DNA of 7,426 nt from Desulfosporosinus sp. (GTDB lineage: Bacteria > Bacillota > Desulfitobacteriia > Desulfitobacteriales > Desulfitobacteriaceae), in assembly GCA_016278585.1 (NCBI GenBank), contig JADQBO010000249.1, forward strand, positions 1-7,426, written 5' to 3'. Both the position numbers and the translations under genes were made by a program. Below are positions 1 through 6,488 of the stretch, piece after piece. The notes below the pieces were generated by a model. That model saw nothing but the letters and a program-made list of their open reading frames with translations, searched no databases and was not told the DNA's origin. The first letter of the stretch is position 1. Every line of letters begins with the position of its first letter.

Positions 1-3000
1 TCTATCAAATAAGCAAACATTGCCTTGTCCGTTTGTAGAGCCGGATACAAGGTTTGTCGCTTCAGAATCATAAGCTACATAGCGACCATCAGCACTAACA
101 CTCGAAGAAAAGCAGTGGTCATCGAGCTGTTCTCCACTGGCATTGAGAGTAACCCTTGCTACACTCGTATTTCCTATCTCGTCGAAAAATCCAGTTTCAT
201 TAACATCACGATCATAAAGAAATAGATCATTTTTTCCATTGGTATCATTGGGAACTAGATTTGCACTGTCACCAGCACTAAAGACTACAAAGCGGCCATC
301 TGCACTCATTATAGGATTTGTTCCCTCGGAAATGAAGGTTGTTTTGCCTTCTTGCAAATCACGTATAAATAACCCGTTAGATTTACCTGGGACTAAATTA
401 GTGGCATTGGAGGAAAATACAATAAAACGGCCATTTCTGCTTATTATTGGGAAGTAGCAGTCAGCATTAGCTGGCTCACCACCAGACGATAGATTAACCC
501 GATCAGTACGAACTCTTCCTGTCTCGGTTTCATCAAAAATTCCATCTTCATCAACATCACGATCACGAACGAAAATATCCTGAATTGTTGTATCACCCGG
601 TACTAAATAAGCTCCATCAGACTGAAAAGCTACATATCGTCCATCTCCACTTATCGAAGGCCAACCTGCACCAAAATTCCCGCCGATTGCCTGGTTTCCA
701 TCTGTACCAACACTTACACGTACAGTGGTTTCTTCCGTTAAGCTTCGCACGAAGATATCATAGTTACTATTAGTATCGCCGGAAACCAGCCCACTTTTTG
801 ATGATCTAAAGGCGACATAACGACTATCAGAACTAAAAAATGGTTGACCCGCACCGGGAACCTTTACTTCTCCACTCGTAACGTTTACTTGCTCTGTTAT
901 CCCCGTTCCTTTATCATGCATAAAAATATCTACATAACTATCATGCCCATCAGTTACTAAATTCTTAGCAGACGATATAAAGGCTACACGTTGTCCGTCT
1001 CCACTAATACTTGGTTCACTGCTGTATCCATCTCCTTGTGTTCCCTCACTGTTAACACTCACTCTGCTTATAGATTTAGTTCGGATTTTTGTAGTTAAGG
1101 CACTGTCACTTGCAATCATGGAAGTGATTAATTGTTTAGTATAATAAGCCTTGATTTTATTTGAGTTATCTGAAGCTACAAGCACAAAATACTCACCCGC
1201 TGAAGCAATAATATTCTCACCTGAGGAATAGTCAGTACCACCTGCAAAGAGATCATCTAAAATTGGAGCACTAAAGGGGTTTGCTTGTAGTTTAACCTGA
1301 AATTTTGTTGCTCCAACTGGTAACAATGGTAATGTAGCAACTTGAGTCGTTCCTACGACCGACCCCGGTGAGGGCATTACACTGAGAAGAGTAATGCTGG
1401 CTGAATCTGTGATAGTGATAGTTAACGTCGCTGCATTACCTGCACTAAATTCGAATGCTAAGACTATCTGTCCTACTGCTTGTGTTTCTAGGTATTCCTT
1501 TTTTATAGTTATAGCACTACCAGAGGTTGTATAATTAATATCGTTGACTAACGTTGTTCCACCATTTTTTATTGAGACTAGATTGTTCCCATTAAGGTTC
1601 ATGGTTACGTTAATATCCGCTTGTTGGTTTATGCTCTTATTAAAGTAAGCAGTATTTGAGCTAATAGTACTGCTGGCTGAATCTGTGATAGTGATAGTAA
1701 ACATTGCCGGGCTTCCAGCACTAAATTCAAATGCCAAGACTATCTGTCCTACTGCTTGTGTTTCTAAGTATTCCTTTTTTATAGTTATAGCACTACCGGA
1801 GGTTGTATAATTAATATCTTTGACTAAAGTTATTCCAGCATTTTTTATTGAGACTAGATTGTTCCCATTAAGGTTCATGTTCACATTAATATCAGCTTGT
1901 TGGTTTATGCTCTTACTAAAGTTAGCAGTATTCGAGCTAATAGTACTATTTAGAACTTCTGATTGAGGCGGATTAGAATTATTTCCCCTGCGAGGTACGT
2001 CAGAAGGTTGTTCTTCTGATTCATCAGGGGGCAAACTTGCCCGTAGTGCTCCCTCTAACAGTTCCTCAATTCTATCCTGAGTTAATCCCCCAGCCCTAGC
2101 AGTGCTAATAATCTGTGATTCAGTTGTTTGAGCATCTTGACTCTTGTTTCTAATTTCCTCGTCGAGCTGAGTCAGGTTTTTGTCCAACTCCCGTAGCAAC
2201 TCATCAACTTGGGTTGCTTTCCCAGAGGATTCAATCTCATCAACTAAGTTTTGGGCGAAATTGACCAACTTAGTTGCCTTATGAACTAAAGCTAAGGCTC
2301 GTTCTATATGGCTGATATCCTGTGTTTCATTGTAGTTTGCCTGAGCATTTTTAGCTTGTTCTATAAACACATCAATTTGGTCAGTTAGATCGGTCACAAT
2401 CTGAACTAACATATTTGGCTCGACATTTTCTACCATATTCTTCAAATTAATTGCTTGTTTACCGGAGAGTAGTCCTGTTAAGGAATCAAATACAAGTTCC
2501 TCGCCCATTGTCACTAAATATTCCTGGCCGGAATGAGTTCTTTGTCTATTTTGTGTACCTGCTACAGTTCCATCCATTACATCAACGGTGGTAATTCCAT
2601 TGTCTGGGTCTACTGACACTAGATATAACGTACCTCGAACTCCCATTACAGCGGTTGGGGTTTCTACCTCGTAGTCATCATCAATATTAATCAGGCTCTT
2701 GACTTTGTTCCAAATACCACCCGACCATAATTTAACTGATGATTGAGTACTTTCTCCATCAGAGATTAACGTTCCTATTGTAACTTGTGTATTAGCTGCA
2801 AGGGTTGATTTTGTTCCATTTCCATATAAAATTTGGGTAGAACCACCATCCCCAGTCCTGATCCAGTCACCCTGGGATATTGTCATTCCATCATAACCTG
2901 TAAATTCCGTCTGCCCCCCGGCTTTCTTTACAAAAACTTTCCCCTTAACTCCTGTCAACTTTACATTTGCTTGTGAAGAAGCAGCTTGAGCAAGATTTGG

Positions 3001-3138
3001 GGACATTAAACTAAACAACATCAGTATTACTAAGAATACTGATAACATTTCTGGCAAACTAAACTTAAAGCTTCTTTTTGCTGAATGAACCTTACTTATA
3101 ACTGTACGTTTTATAAGACTGATTACTCTAAAGTTCAC
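1..3138 (-). CDS. Secreted FecR / tandem CBM_X2 / TolB-like propeller protein, 3' end beyond window
   Basis: Open for 1046 codons from a GTG at 3138 to the left edge with no stop. I chose GTG because GAGGGG lies 9 nt upstream. Order of parts: basic leader (1-30), hydrophobic segment (about 31-48) and an AQA|A cleavage site near 52; FecR-type domain (about 60-215) with GDWIRTG, a VETPTAVMGVRGT core at 158-170 and VMDGTV; a probably helical, charged stretch (226-366); a Pro/Glu/Asn linker (367-397); two CBM_X2-like modules (398-489, 490-581); an unassigned beta-rich domain (about 582-690); then TolB/PD40-type blades (687-1046), each with a 'SISGDGRYVAF..S..NLV..DTN..DIFV' pattern. Six blades are visible, the last cut by the edge. 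Blades 3 and 5 carry Asp-rich loops (DVDEDG at 861-866, DVNETG at 978-983). FecR domains outside Gram-negative iron signalling are common in large exported proteins; X2 modules occur in cellulosomal and surface proteins and are thought to bind polysaccharide or act as Ig-like spacers. Role inferred: surface adhesion or scaffold. Ligand unknown; no anchor seen, though one could lie beyond the edge. Confidence 0.9.
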   Translation of the reverse strand, partial: MNFRVISLIKRTVISKVHSAKRSFKFSLPEMLSVFLVILMLFSLMSPNLAQAASSQANVKLTGVKGKVFVKKAGGQTEFTGYDGMTISQGDWIRTGDGGSTQILYGNGTKSTLAANTQVTIGTLISDGESTQSSVKLWSGGIWNKVKSLINIDDDYEVETPTAVMGVRGTLYLVSVDPDNGITTVDVMDGTVAGTQNRQRTHSGQEYLVTMGEELVFDSLTGLLSGKQAINLKNMVENVEPNMLVQIVTDLTDQIDVFIEQAKNAQANYNETQDISHIERALALVHKATKLVNFAQNLVDEIESSGKATQVDELLRELDKNLTQLDEEIRNKSQDAQTTESQIISTARAGGLTQDRIEELLEGALRASLPPDESEEQPSDVPRRGNNSNPPQSEVLNSTISSNTANFSKSINQQADINVNMNLNGNNLVSIKNAGITLVKDINYTTSGSAITIKKEYLETQAVGQIVLAFEFSAGSPAMFTITITDSASSTISSNTAYFNKSINQQADINVTMNLNGNNLVSIKNGGTTLVNDINYTTSGSAITIKKEYLETQAVGQIVLAFEFSAGNAATLTITITDSASITLLSVMPSPGSVVGTTQVATLPLLPVGATKFQVKLQANPFSAPILDDLFAGGTDYSSGENIIASAGEYFVLVASDNSNKIKAYYTKQLITSMIASDSALTTKIRTKSISRVSVNSEGTQGDGYSSEPSISGDGQRVAFISSAKNLVTDGHDSYVDIFMHDKGTGITEQVNVTSGEVKVPGAGQPFFSSDSRYVAFRSSKSGLVSGDTNSNYDIFVRSLTEETTVRVSVGTDGNQAIGGNFGAGWPSISGDGRYVAFQSDGAYLVPGDTTIQDIFVRDRDVDEDGIFDETETGRVRTDRVNLSSGGEPANADCYFPIISRNGRFIVFSSNATNLVPGKSNGLFIRDLQEGKTTFISEGTNPIMSADGRFVVFSAGDSANLVPNDTNGKNDLFLYDRDVNETGFFDEIGNTSVARVTLNASGEQLDDHCFSSSVSADGRYVAYDSEATNLVSGSTNGQGNVCLFDR
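1396..1671 (-). repeat. Second copy of 276-bp in-frame direct repeat (CBM_X2 module 2)
   Basis: This encodes residues 490-581 and lies directly next to its sister copy at 1672-1947. The units are both 92 codons long with no gap. By eye about nine bases in ten agree. Long runs are identical, such as those encoding NLNGNNLVSIKN and KKEYLETQAVGQIVLAFEFSAG. Differences cluster at codons 450-457 of copy 1 and at its end (GSPAMF against GNAATL in copy 2). This points to a recent tandem duplication of one domain. Confidence 0.9.
1672..1947 (-). repeat. First copy of 276-bp in-frame direct repeat (CBM_X2 module 1)
   Basis: This encodes residues 398-489, starting at STISSNTA and ending at TITITDSAS. 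The protein matches the CBM_X2 / X2 immunoglobulin-like pattern from memory: an F..S..QQADI.V...LNGN.L.SIKN start, a Y..SG..ITIKK.YL middle and an FSAG...T.TI end. The copy boundary falls exactly at a module boundary, so unequal crossing-over here would add or remove whole domains in frame. Confidence 0.9.
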
Positions 3139-3145
3139 ATTATTT

Positions 3146-3153
3146 CACCCCTC
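3146..3153 (-). promoter_or_regulatory. Ribosome binding site that fixes the GTG start at 3138
   Basis: The minus strand reads GAGGGGTG here, with 9 nt between GAGGGG and the GTG codon. The alternative in-frame ATG at 3048 (residue 31, just before the hydrophobic segment) has no comparable site. That makes GTG the better start, even though it gives a long 52-residue signal leader. Confidence 0.7.
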
Positions 3154-3197
3154 GTTTTTCGATCCTTTTAGAAACTAATCGATGGACTTCACATAAT

Positions 3198-3234
3198 CCT
3201 TACAATAAGGCTTTAACAATACTTATATTGTTAA
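3198..3234. promoter_or_regulatory. Two adjacent palindromes in the gap between the two surface-protein genes
   Basis: A perfect 9-bp inverted repeat (TTAACAATA at 3213-3221 and TATTGTTAA at 3226-3234, 4-nt spacer) begins about ten bases past the stop of the CWB2-NHL gene. Beside it is a shorter one (CCTTA and TAAGG, 3198-3210, 3-nt spacer). The hairpin is AT-rich and is not followed by a T-run in the minus direction, so it is a poor intrinsic terminator. It could be an operator for the downstream gene, an RNA-stability hairpin, or chance in AT-rich DNA. Confidence 0.4.
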
Positions 3235-3244
3235 GTAAACCTTC

Positions 3245-5452
3245 CTAATTTCCCAAGTTGATCTCCCTTAATAAATTGCTTAAATGATCAACGATTAAAA
3301 GGCTCCCCTTTTTGGATAAACGAATATACGAGGGGCCATCGAACTCTGCTTGAGCCAGAAATCCATTTTGTTTTCCATGGTTGCCTCTGCCGGCTAAGGT
3401 CTTAACCTGCCCGTCTTTACTAATTACTCTAATCAAGTGATTATAAGTGTCTGCCACATAAACGGTTTGATCCGCTGTAACTGCAATACTACTTAAAAAG
3501 TTAAATTTAGCATTACTAGACATTCCATTTTTGAAACCACCGGAAATGTAATTCGTTCCTGCCATTAGATCTAAACCCGAACCAGCCACTGTAGTAACAC
3601 TTCCTGAAGCTGAAATGGCCCGTATCCTCTGATTACCTGTATCAGCAACATACAAAGTACCATCAGGACTAATCGCCAGCCCAGATGGCTCGTTAAATTT
3701 AGCTTTTTCTCCTATACCGTCAGCATATCCGCCTTTGACTATGCCAGCATCTGTCAGATACTCTCCACCAGCTAGAACTGACATTATTCCATTCTCTGTT
3801 ATCTTCACAATTCTATGATTTAACGTTTCTGTTACAAATAACTCCCCATTTGGAGCAATTACCACATCTGAAGGGGAATTAAGCCCTTTTATTAAGGTTT
3901 TAACATTACCAAACCTATCAACAAACCTAATTGCTCCATTACCGGAGTCTACAACATATAAGTTGTCGTTGTTATCAAGGGCTAATCCTTTAGGCTGATT
4001 AAACATAGCCTCAAGAGCGAAACCATCATTAAAGCCCCCCACCTTTAAGCCATAATGGTCAATACCTTGGGCCTTGCCTGCAACAGTGGTGACATTCCCA
4101 TCTGGAAGAAGGGCCCGAATTACATGGTTCTTCGAGTCAGAAATATACACTGTTCCGTCTTTTCCCTCGGCGATTCCAGCAGGAAAGGCAAATTCGGCTT
4201 CAAATGCTTTTCCGTCCTTATACCCTAACTTTCCAGAACCGACCAAGTTCGTGACATTTCCTTTATCTTTGCTCGACCCACCGAAGTTAAATATATAATC
4301 GGCATGCGTTATAGTCTGGTTTGAGATTACTGCCTCTCCACCCAAGACAGTAATCTTAGTATTCTTGCGAGATTCTTCTTGGTTTTTGTTAAAAAAGTTT
4401 TGTAACAATTCACTTGAACTTTTCGGTAATGAATCATTAACCAATACTAAGGGTGAACAATCCTTTGCGGCAAGTACCGCACCTGTCAAAGCATCTGGAA
4501 AGTTTTCACCGGAGGCTAAGTAAATGTTTGAAACCTCAAAGACCTCCGCTTGGTTATTTAGGACAGCCATAGTATCGTACCGTTCAAATCCAGCAAACCT
4601 TGTTATTCCATTGTTAGCAATTTTTTCGACAACTTCGTTCAATTGGTTTACGCTTGATTCTGGTACAACTGCTGTCCCACCTATAATATTAATCTTTTGC
4701 TTTTGTTCCCCAGTAAGATTAAAGTTATTTAAATAGTTAGTTACACTTTCTGGAACAGGTTTATTAGAAGGGACTAAAAGAATGGGTACTCCTCCTATAG
4801 ATTCCGCAATCTCTTGTCCAATAGACTTATAATAGGTGGCTTTCTCTGTTGATACATAATTTTCAGTTGCCGCTACTACCGAAGCACTTAAAGCGTCTGC
4901 AAAAGTATCCCCTGAGGCAACATAGAATTCCCTTCCATCATGTTGAAGCTGTTTTGCAATTTCTACCGCAGTGTCATATCTCTCTAAGCCCGCTAAACGA
5001 TGGATGTTTCCCTGATCAAAACCCAGCTCAACCAATGCGGAGACAAAGGTTTCTGGTATTACAACACTCCCACCCAGAATGTATACATGGCCCTTCTTAT
5101 CTACGTGTTCTTTTATGTAAGAGAATGCTTTGCCACTCAACTCCGGCGTGATGTCTACCAAAAGAATTGGTGCATTTTTTTGCCTGGCTAGTGGTACACC
5201 GGCTAGAGCATCAGGGAAATTATGACCAGTAGCTAGAATAACATTCCGGCTTTTTCCAGGATTAAATTTTAAGGCTATTTGCAGCATAGTATCGAAACGA
5301 GTCTGCCCAAAAATCCGTTCAACCTCATGTTTCGGTTGAATAGAATTAACACTTTGCTCTGCACCCTTAGTTATTATAGGACTCCATAAGTTTGGGTTAA
5401 AAATTATTAGCATGATGGTGACTAAAACGGCGACTAATTTGTATTGATTCAC
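3245..5452 (-). CDS. Secreted CWB2-repeat cell-wall-attached NHL beta-propeller protein
   Basis: The 735-residue exported protein starts at GTG with GGGAGGG 6 nt upstream. N-terminus: Lys5 then a hydrophobic stretch (about 6-19), a signal peptide probably cleaved near 30. Three CWB2 (PF04122-type) repeats follow, marked by R-x-x-G-x-x-R-[FY]-D-T at 46-55, 152-161 and 285-294 and by a GG-x-[AV]-V-[IV] strand near 127, 258 and 370. The second repeat has an extra charged stretch at about 197-217. Known for the family: three CWB2 modules together anchor clostridial surface proteins non-covalently to anionic wall polymers. Residues 420-735 hold six NHL-type repeats ('F..P.GIA...DGTLYVADTGN.RIR.I...G.V.TVAG'), starting near 421, 484, 524, 586, 650 and 704. 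The strand NVTNLVGSG (399-407) before the first repeat and the short last repeat suggest ring closure between the two ends. Inferred role: display of a six-bladed propeller on the wall. It lies just upstream of the FecR/X2/propeller gene on the same strand. No catalytic motif was seen and the ligand is unknown. Confidence 0.93.
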   Translation of the reverse strand: MNQYKLVAVLVTIMLIIFNPNLWSPIITKGAEQSVNSIQPKHEVERIFGQTRFDTMLQIALKFNPGKSRNVILATGHNFPDALAGVPLARQKNAPILLVDITPELSGKAFSYIKEHVDKKGHVYILGGSVVIPETFVSALVELGFDQGNIHRLAGLERYDTAVEIAKQLQHDGREFYVASGDTFADALSASVVAATENYVSTEKATYYKSIGQEIAESIGGVPILLVPSNKPVPESVTNYLNNFNLTGEQKQKINIIGGTAVVPESSVNQLNEVVEKIANNGITRFAGFERYDTMAVLNNQAEVFEVSNIYLASGENFPDALTGAVLAAKDCSPLVLVNDSLPKSSSELLQNFFNKNQEESRKNTKITVLGGEAVISNQTITHADYIFNFGGSSKDKGNVTNLVGSGKLGYKDGKAFEAEFAFPAGIAEGKDGTVYISDSKNHVIRALLPDGNVTTVAGKAQGIDHYGLKVGGFNDGFALEAMFNQPKGLALDNNDNLYVVDSGNGAIRFVDRFGNVKTLIKGLNSPSDVVIAPNGELFVTETLNHRIVKITENGIMSVLAGGEYLTDAGIVKGGYADGIGEKAKFNEPSGLAISPDGTLYVADTGNQRIRAISASGSVTTVAGSGLDLMAGTNYISGGFKNGMSSNAKFNFLSSIAVTADQTVYVADTYNHLIRVISKDGQVKTLAGRGNHGKQNGFLAQAEFDGPSYIRLSKKGSLLIVDHLSNLLREINLGN

Positions 5453-5458
5453 TTAATT

Positions 5459-5465
5459 CCCTCCC
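5459..5465 (-). promoter_or_regulatory. Ribosome binding site that fixes the GTG start at 5452
   Basis: The minus strand reads GGGAGGG, 6 nt before the GTG. With the signal peptide starting immediately afterwards (MNQYKLVAVL), this settles the start. No other in-frame start is better placed. Confidence 0.7.
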
Positions 5466-5493
5466 GACATATTAGTAAGCAACGATATCCTTA

Positions 5494-5513
5494 ATTTATA
5501 GATTACTATAAAT
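5494..5513. promoter_or_regulatory. 8-bp perfect inverted repeat upstream of the CWB2-NHL gene
   Basis: ATTTATAG (5494-5501) and CTATAAAT (5506-5513) are exact complements separated by ATTA. The site lies about 40 bp before the GTG start and contains TATA-like hexamers (TATAGT, TATAAA on the minus strand). I could not find a good -35 box at proper spacing for either. It may be a regulator-binding operator over the promoter. Being entirely AT except for two bases, it could also be chance. Confidence 0.35.
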
Positions 5514-5581
5514 GTCATTCTTTGGGCTTTCTTCTTATTGCTAAACTGTTTCTCAGGATTGCTGTTTTTCCAGGGAACACA

Positions 5582-5619
5582 AAGGGCCGCAACAAAACCA
5601 TTGTTTCGTTACGACCCTT
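5582..5619 (-). terminator. Intrinsic terminator after the hydrolase fragment
   Basis: Two 17-nt arms (5582-5598 and 5603-5619) flank a 4-nt loop. Fourteen pairs are Watson-Crick. The other three (5587/5614, 5590/5611, 5594/5607) are G-U wobbles only in the minus-strand RNA and C-A mismatches in the plus-strand RNA, so the structure belongs to minus transcription. A modest U-rich tail (TTTGTGTT) follows. It lies 17 bp past the stop of the hydrolase remnant and insulates the CWB2-NHL gene from genes upstream. Confidence 0.8.
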
Positions 5620-5635
5620 ATACTCAACCTTTTAT

Positions 5636-5947
5636 TTATTCTATTTTCCTATAAATCTTTAACAACGCCTCATAAAACTCACTTGCCCTCAGGAGGCTTC
5701 CTTTATGGTTGGCTCCCGCTATCTTAGAACTGGTGATATTTGGGAATCGTTCTTTGTAAGGAGATAAATCGGTCTCCCAAATTTCATCCTGATCTCCAAT
5801 CACTTGGTAAACTGGAATACTGAGAGTTATATTCTGCGAAACACTGGTATTTTCTTTATCCAGAGTGGATGCATTTTGGAACATCAGGCTTTCATACATT
5901 TTCTTATCTGTAATTTTTATTGCGTTCACTTCTACATGTATTGTCAA
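5636..5947 (-). pseudogene. Alpha/beta hydrolase C-terminal remnant
   Basis: This 103-codon frame resembles the last third of an alpha/beta-fold hydrolase. It has the strand-and-acid segment IPVYQVIGDQDEI (44-56, likely acid Asp54), a GANHKG segment with the probable catalytic His81, and a closing helix. The nucleophile elbow (G-x-S-x-G) and the oxyanion-hole region are absent. The only available start is TTG at 5947, with no Shine-Dalgarno site and a TGA directly before it. The previous gene's terminator lies within 20 bp upstream, so there is no room for the missing part in any frame. I read it as the 3' remnant of a deleted hydrolase gene that kept its own terminator. A short translated protein cannot be excluded, but it could not have hydrolase activity alone. 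Confidence 0.65.
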
Positions 5948-5965
5948 TCAAAAACTAAAAAATTA

Positions 5966-6001
5966 GGGTACTGTCTCATAAAATCAATAAAGACAATACC
6001 C
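5966..6001 (-). terminator. Intrinsic terminator of the VOC gene
   Basis: In the minus RNA, GGGTATTGTCT (6001-5991) pairs with AGACAGTACCC (5976-5966) over 11 positions, with one G-U wobble at 5971/5996 that would be a C-A mismatch in the plus direction. The loop is 14 nt. The stem is followed by TAATTTTTTAGTTTTTG. It lies 26 bp after the VOC stop codon. The T-tract and the direction of the wobble both support termination of minus transcription. Confidence 0.75.
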
Positions 6002-6027
6002 ATTAATTTTGTTATTCAGCCTACACG

Positions 6028-6411
6028 TTACTTCTGCACTATCTGAATAAGGTTGCCGCATGTATCCTCGAAGACAGCTACTGTGACTTCGCCCATTTTT
6101 GCCGGCTCCATAGTAAACTTTACGCCGTGTTTCATCAATCGTTTGTACTCTTTACGAAGATCTGCAACTCCAAACATTGTTGCTGGGATGCCCTCGGCAA
6201 ATATCTTCTTTTGGTACTCTCTGGCGGCTGGATGGTTATTCGGTTCGAGCAAAAGCTCGGTACCATCTTGATCTTCGGGAGAAACAAGTGTTATCCACCT
6301 AAATTCTCCGACTGGAACATCCTGCTTTTTTACAAAGCCCAGCTTTTCTGAATAAAATTCTAGTGCCCTGTCTTGATCTTGTACGAATATACTGGTAACA
6401 ATGATTTTCAT
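6028..6411 (-). CDS. VOC-superfamily (glyoxalase/dioxygenase-fold) protein
   Basis: This complete 127-residue gene starts at ATG, with AGGAGG 8 nt upstream at 6420-6425. It shows two beta-alpha-beta-beta-beta halves: the first opens with SIFVQDQDRALEFYSEKLGF (7-26), includes GEFRWITL (35-42) and closes with TELLLEP (51-57); the second runs from IPATMFGV (75-82) through LMKHGVKF (92-99) to DTCGNLIQI (116-124). The length is normal for single-chain members that dimerise. The fold binds metals and small molecules in glyoxalase I, extradiol dioxygenases and antibiotic-resistance proteins. Here the position that holds the first metal His in glyoxalase I is Ser7, and the final metal Glu is replaced by Gln123, so classical glyoxalase I activity is unlikely. 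The substrate cannot be told; a small cytosolic enzyme or binding protein is the safest description. It is followed by its own terminator and so is probably monocistronic, the only plainly intact gene in the right-hand third. Confidence 0.92.
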   Translation of the reverse strand: MKIIVTSIFVQDQDRALEFYSEKLGFVKKQDVPVGEFRWITLVSPEDQDGTELLLEPNNHPAAREYQKKIFAEGIPATMFGVADLRKEYKRLMKHGVKFTMEPAKMGEVTVAVFEDTCGNLIQIVQK

Positions 6412-6419
6412 ACTGTTTG

Positions 6420-6425
6420 CCTCCT
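6420..6425 (-). promoter_or_regulatory. Strong ribosome binding site of the VOC gene
   Basis: The minus strand reads AAAGGAGG, 8 nt before the ATG at 6411. The remaining upstream bases to 6488 hold no promoter I would defend. A TTGGCG hexamer occurs about 40 bp upstream of the start codon, but no matching -10 box follows it. Confidence 0.75.
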
Positions 6426-6488
6426 TTGATATTTGCTAACCCCCACATTCGCCAAAAATCCTTCTGATGTCATTTCGTGTTTATTATT

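Noticed and set aside
25..773. Plus-strand open frames of 62-72 codons
   Set aside because: They are antisense to the repeated propeller blades of the large secreted protein, and their recurrence follows the repeat pattern of that gene.
1396..1947. CRISPR or satellite-like array
   Set aside because: Only two units, 276 bp each, with no spacers and an unbroken reading frame; this is a duplicated protein domain.
3139..3197. Promoter or riboswitch in front of the FecR/X2 gene
   Set aside because: No paired -35/-10 boxes and no recognisable aptamer structure; the stretch is too short for a riboswitch plus expression platform.
4074..5191. Plus-strand open frames of 63-100 codons
   Set aside because: They lie wholly antisense to the CWB2-NHL gene, have no ribosome binding sites and give translations without recognisable domains; the minus-strand repeats fully explain the region.
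5453..5581. Sigma-A promoter for the CWB2-NHL gene
   Set aside because: TATAGT and TATAAA hexamers are present, but none has an acceptable -35 box at 16-18 bp; only the inverted repeat is reported.
5966..6001. Inverted repeat resembling an insertion-sequence end (GGGTACTGTCTC)
   Set aside because: The two arms are only 14 bp apart with no transposase, and a T-rich tail plus a strand-specific wobble fit a terminator for the VOC gene better.
5804..6351. Plus-strand open frames across the hydrolase remnant and the VOC gene
   Set aside because: They are antisense to a well-supported VOC gene, lack Shine-Dalgarno sites and cross two minus-strand terminators.
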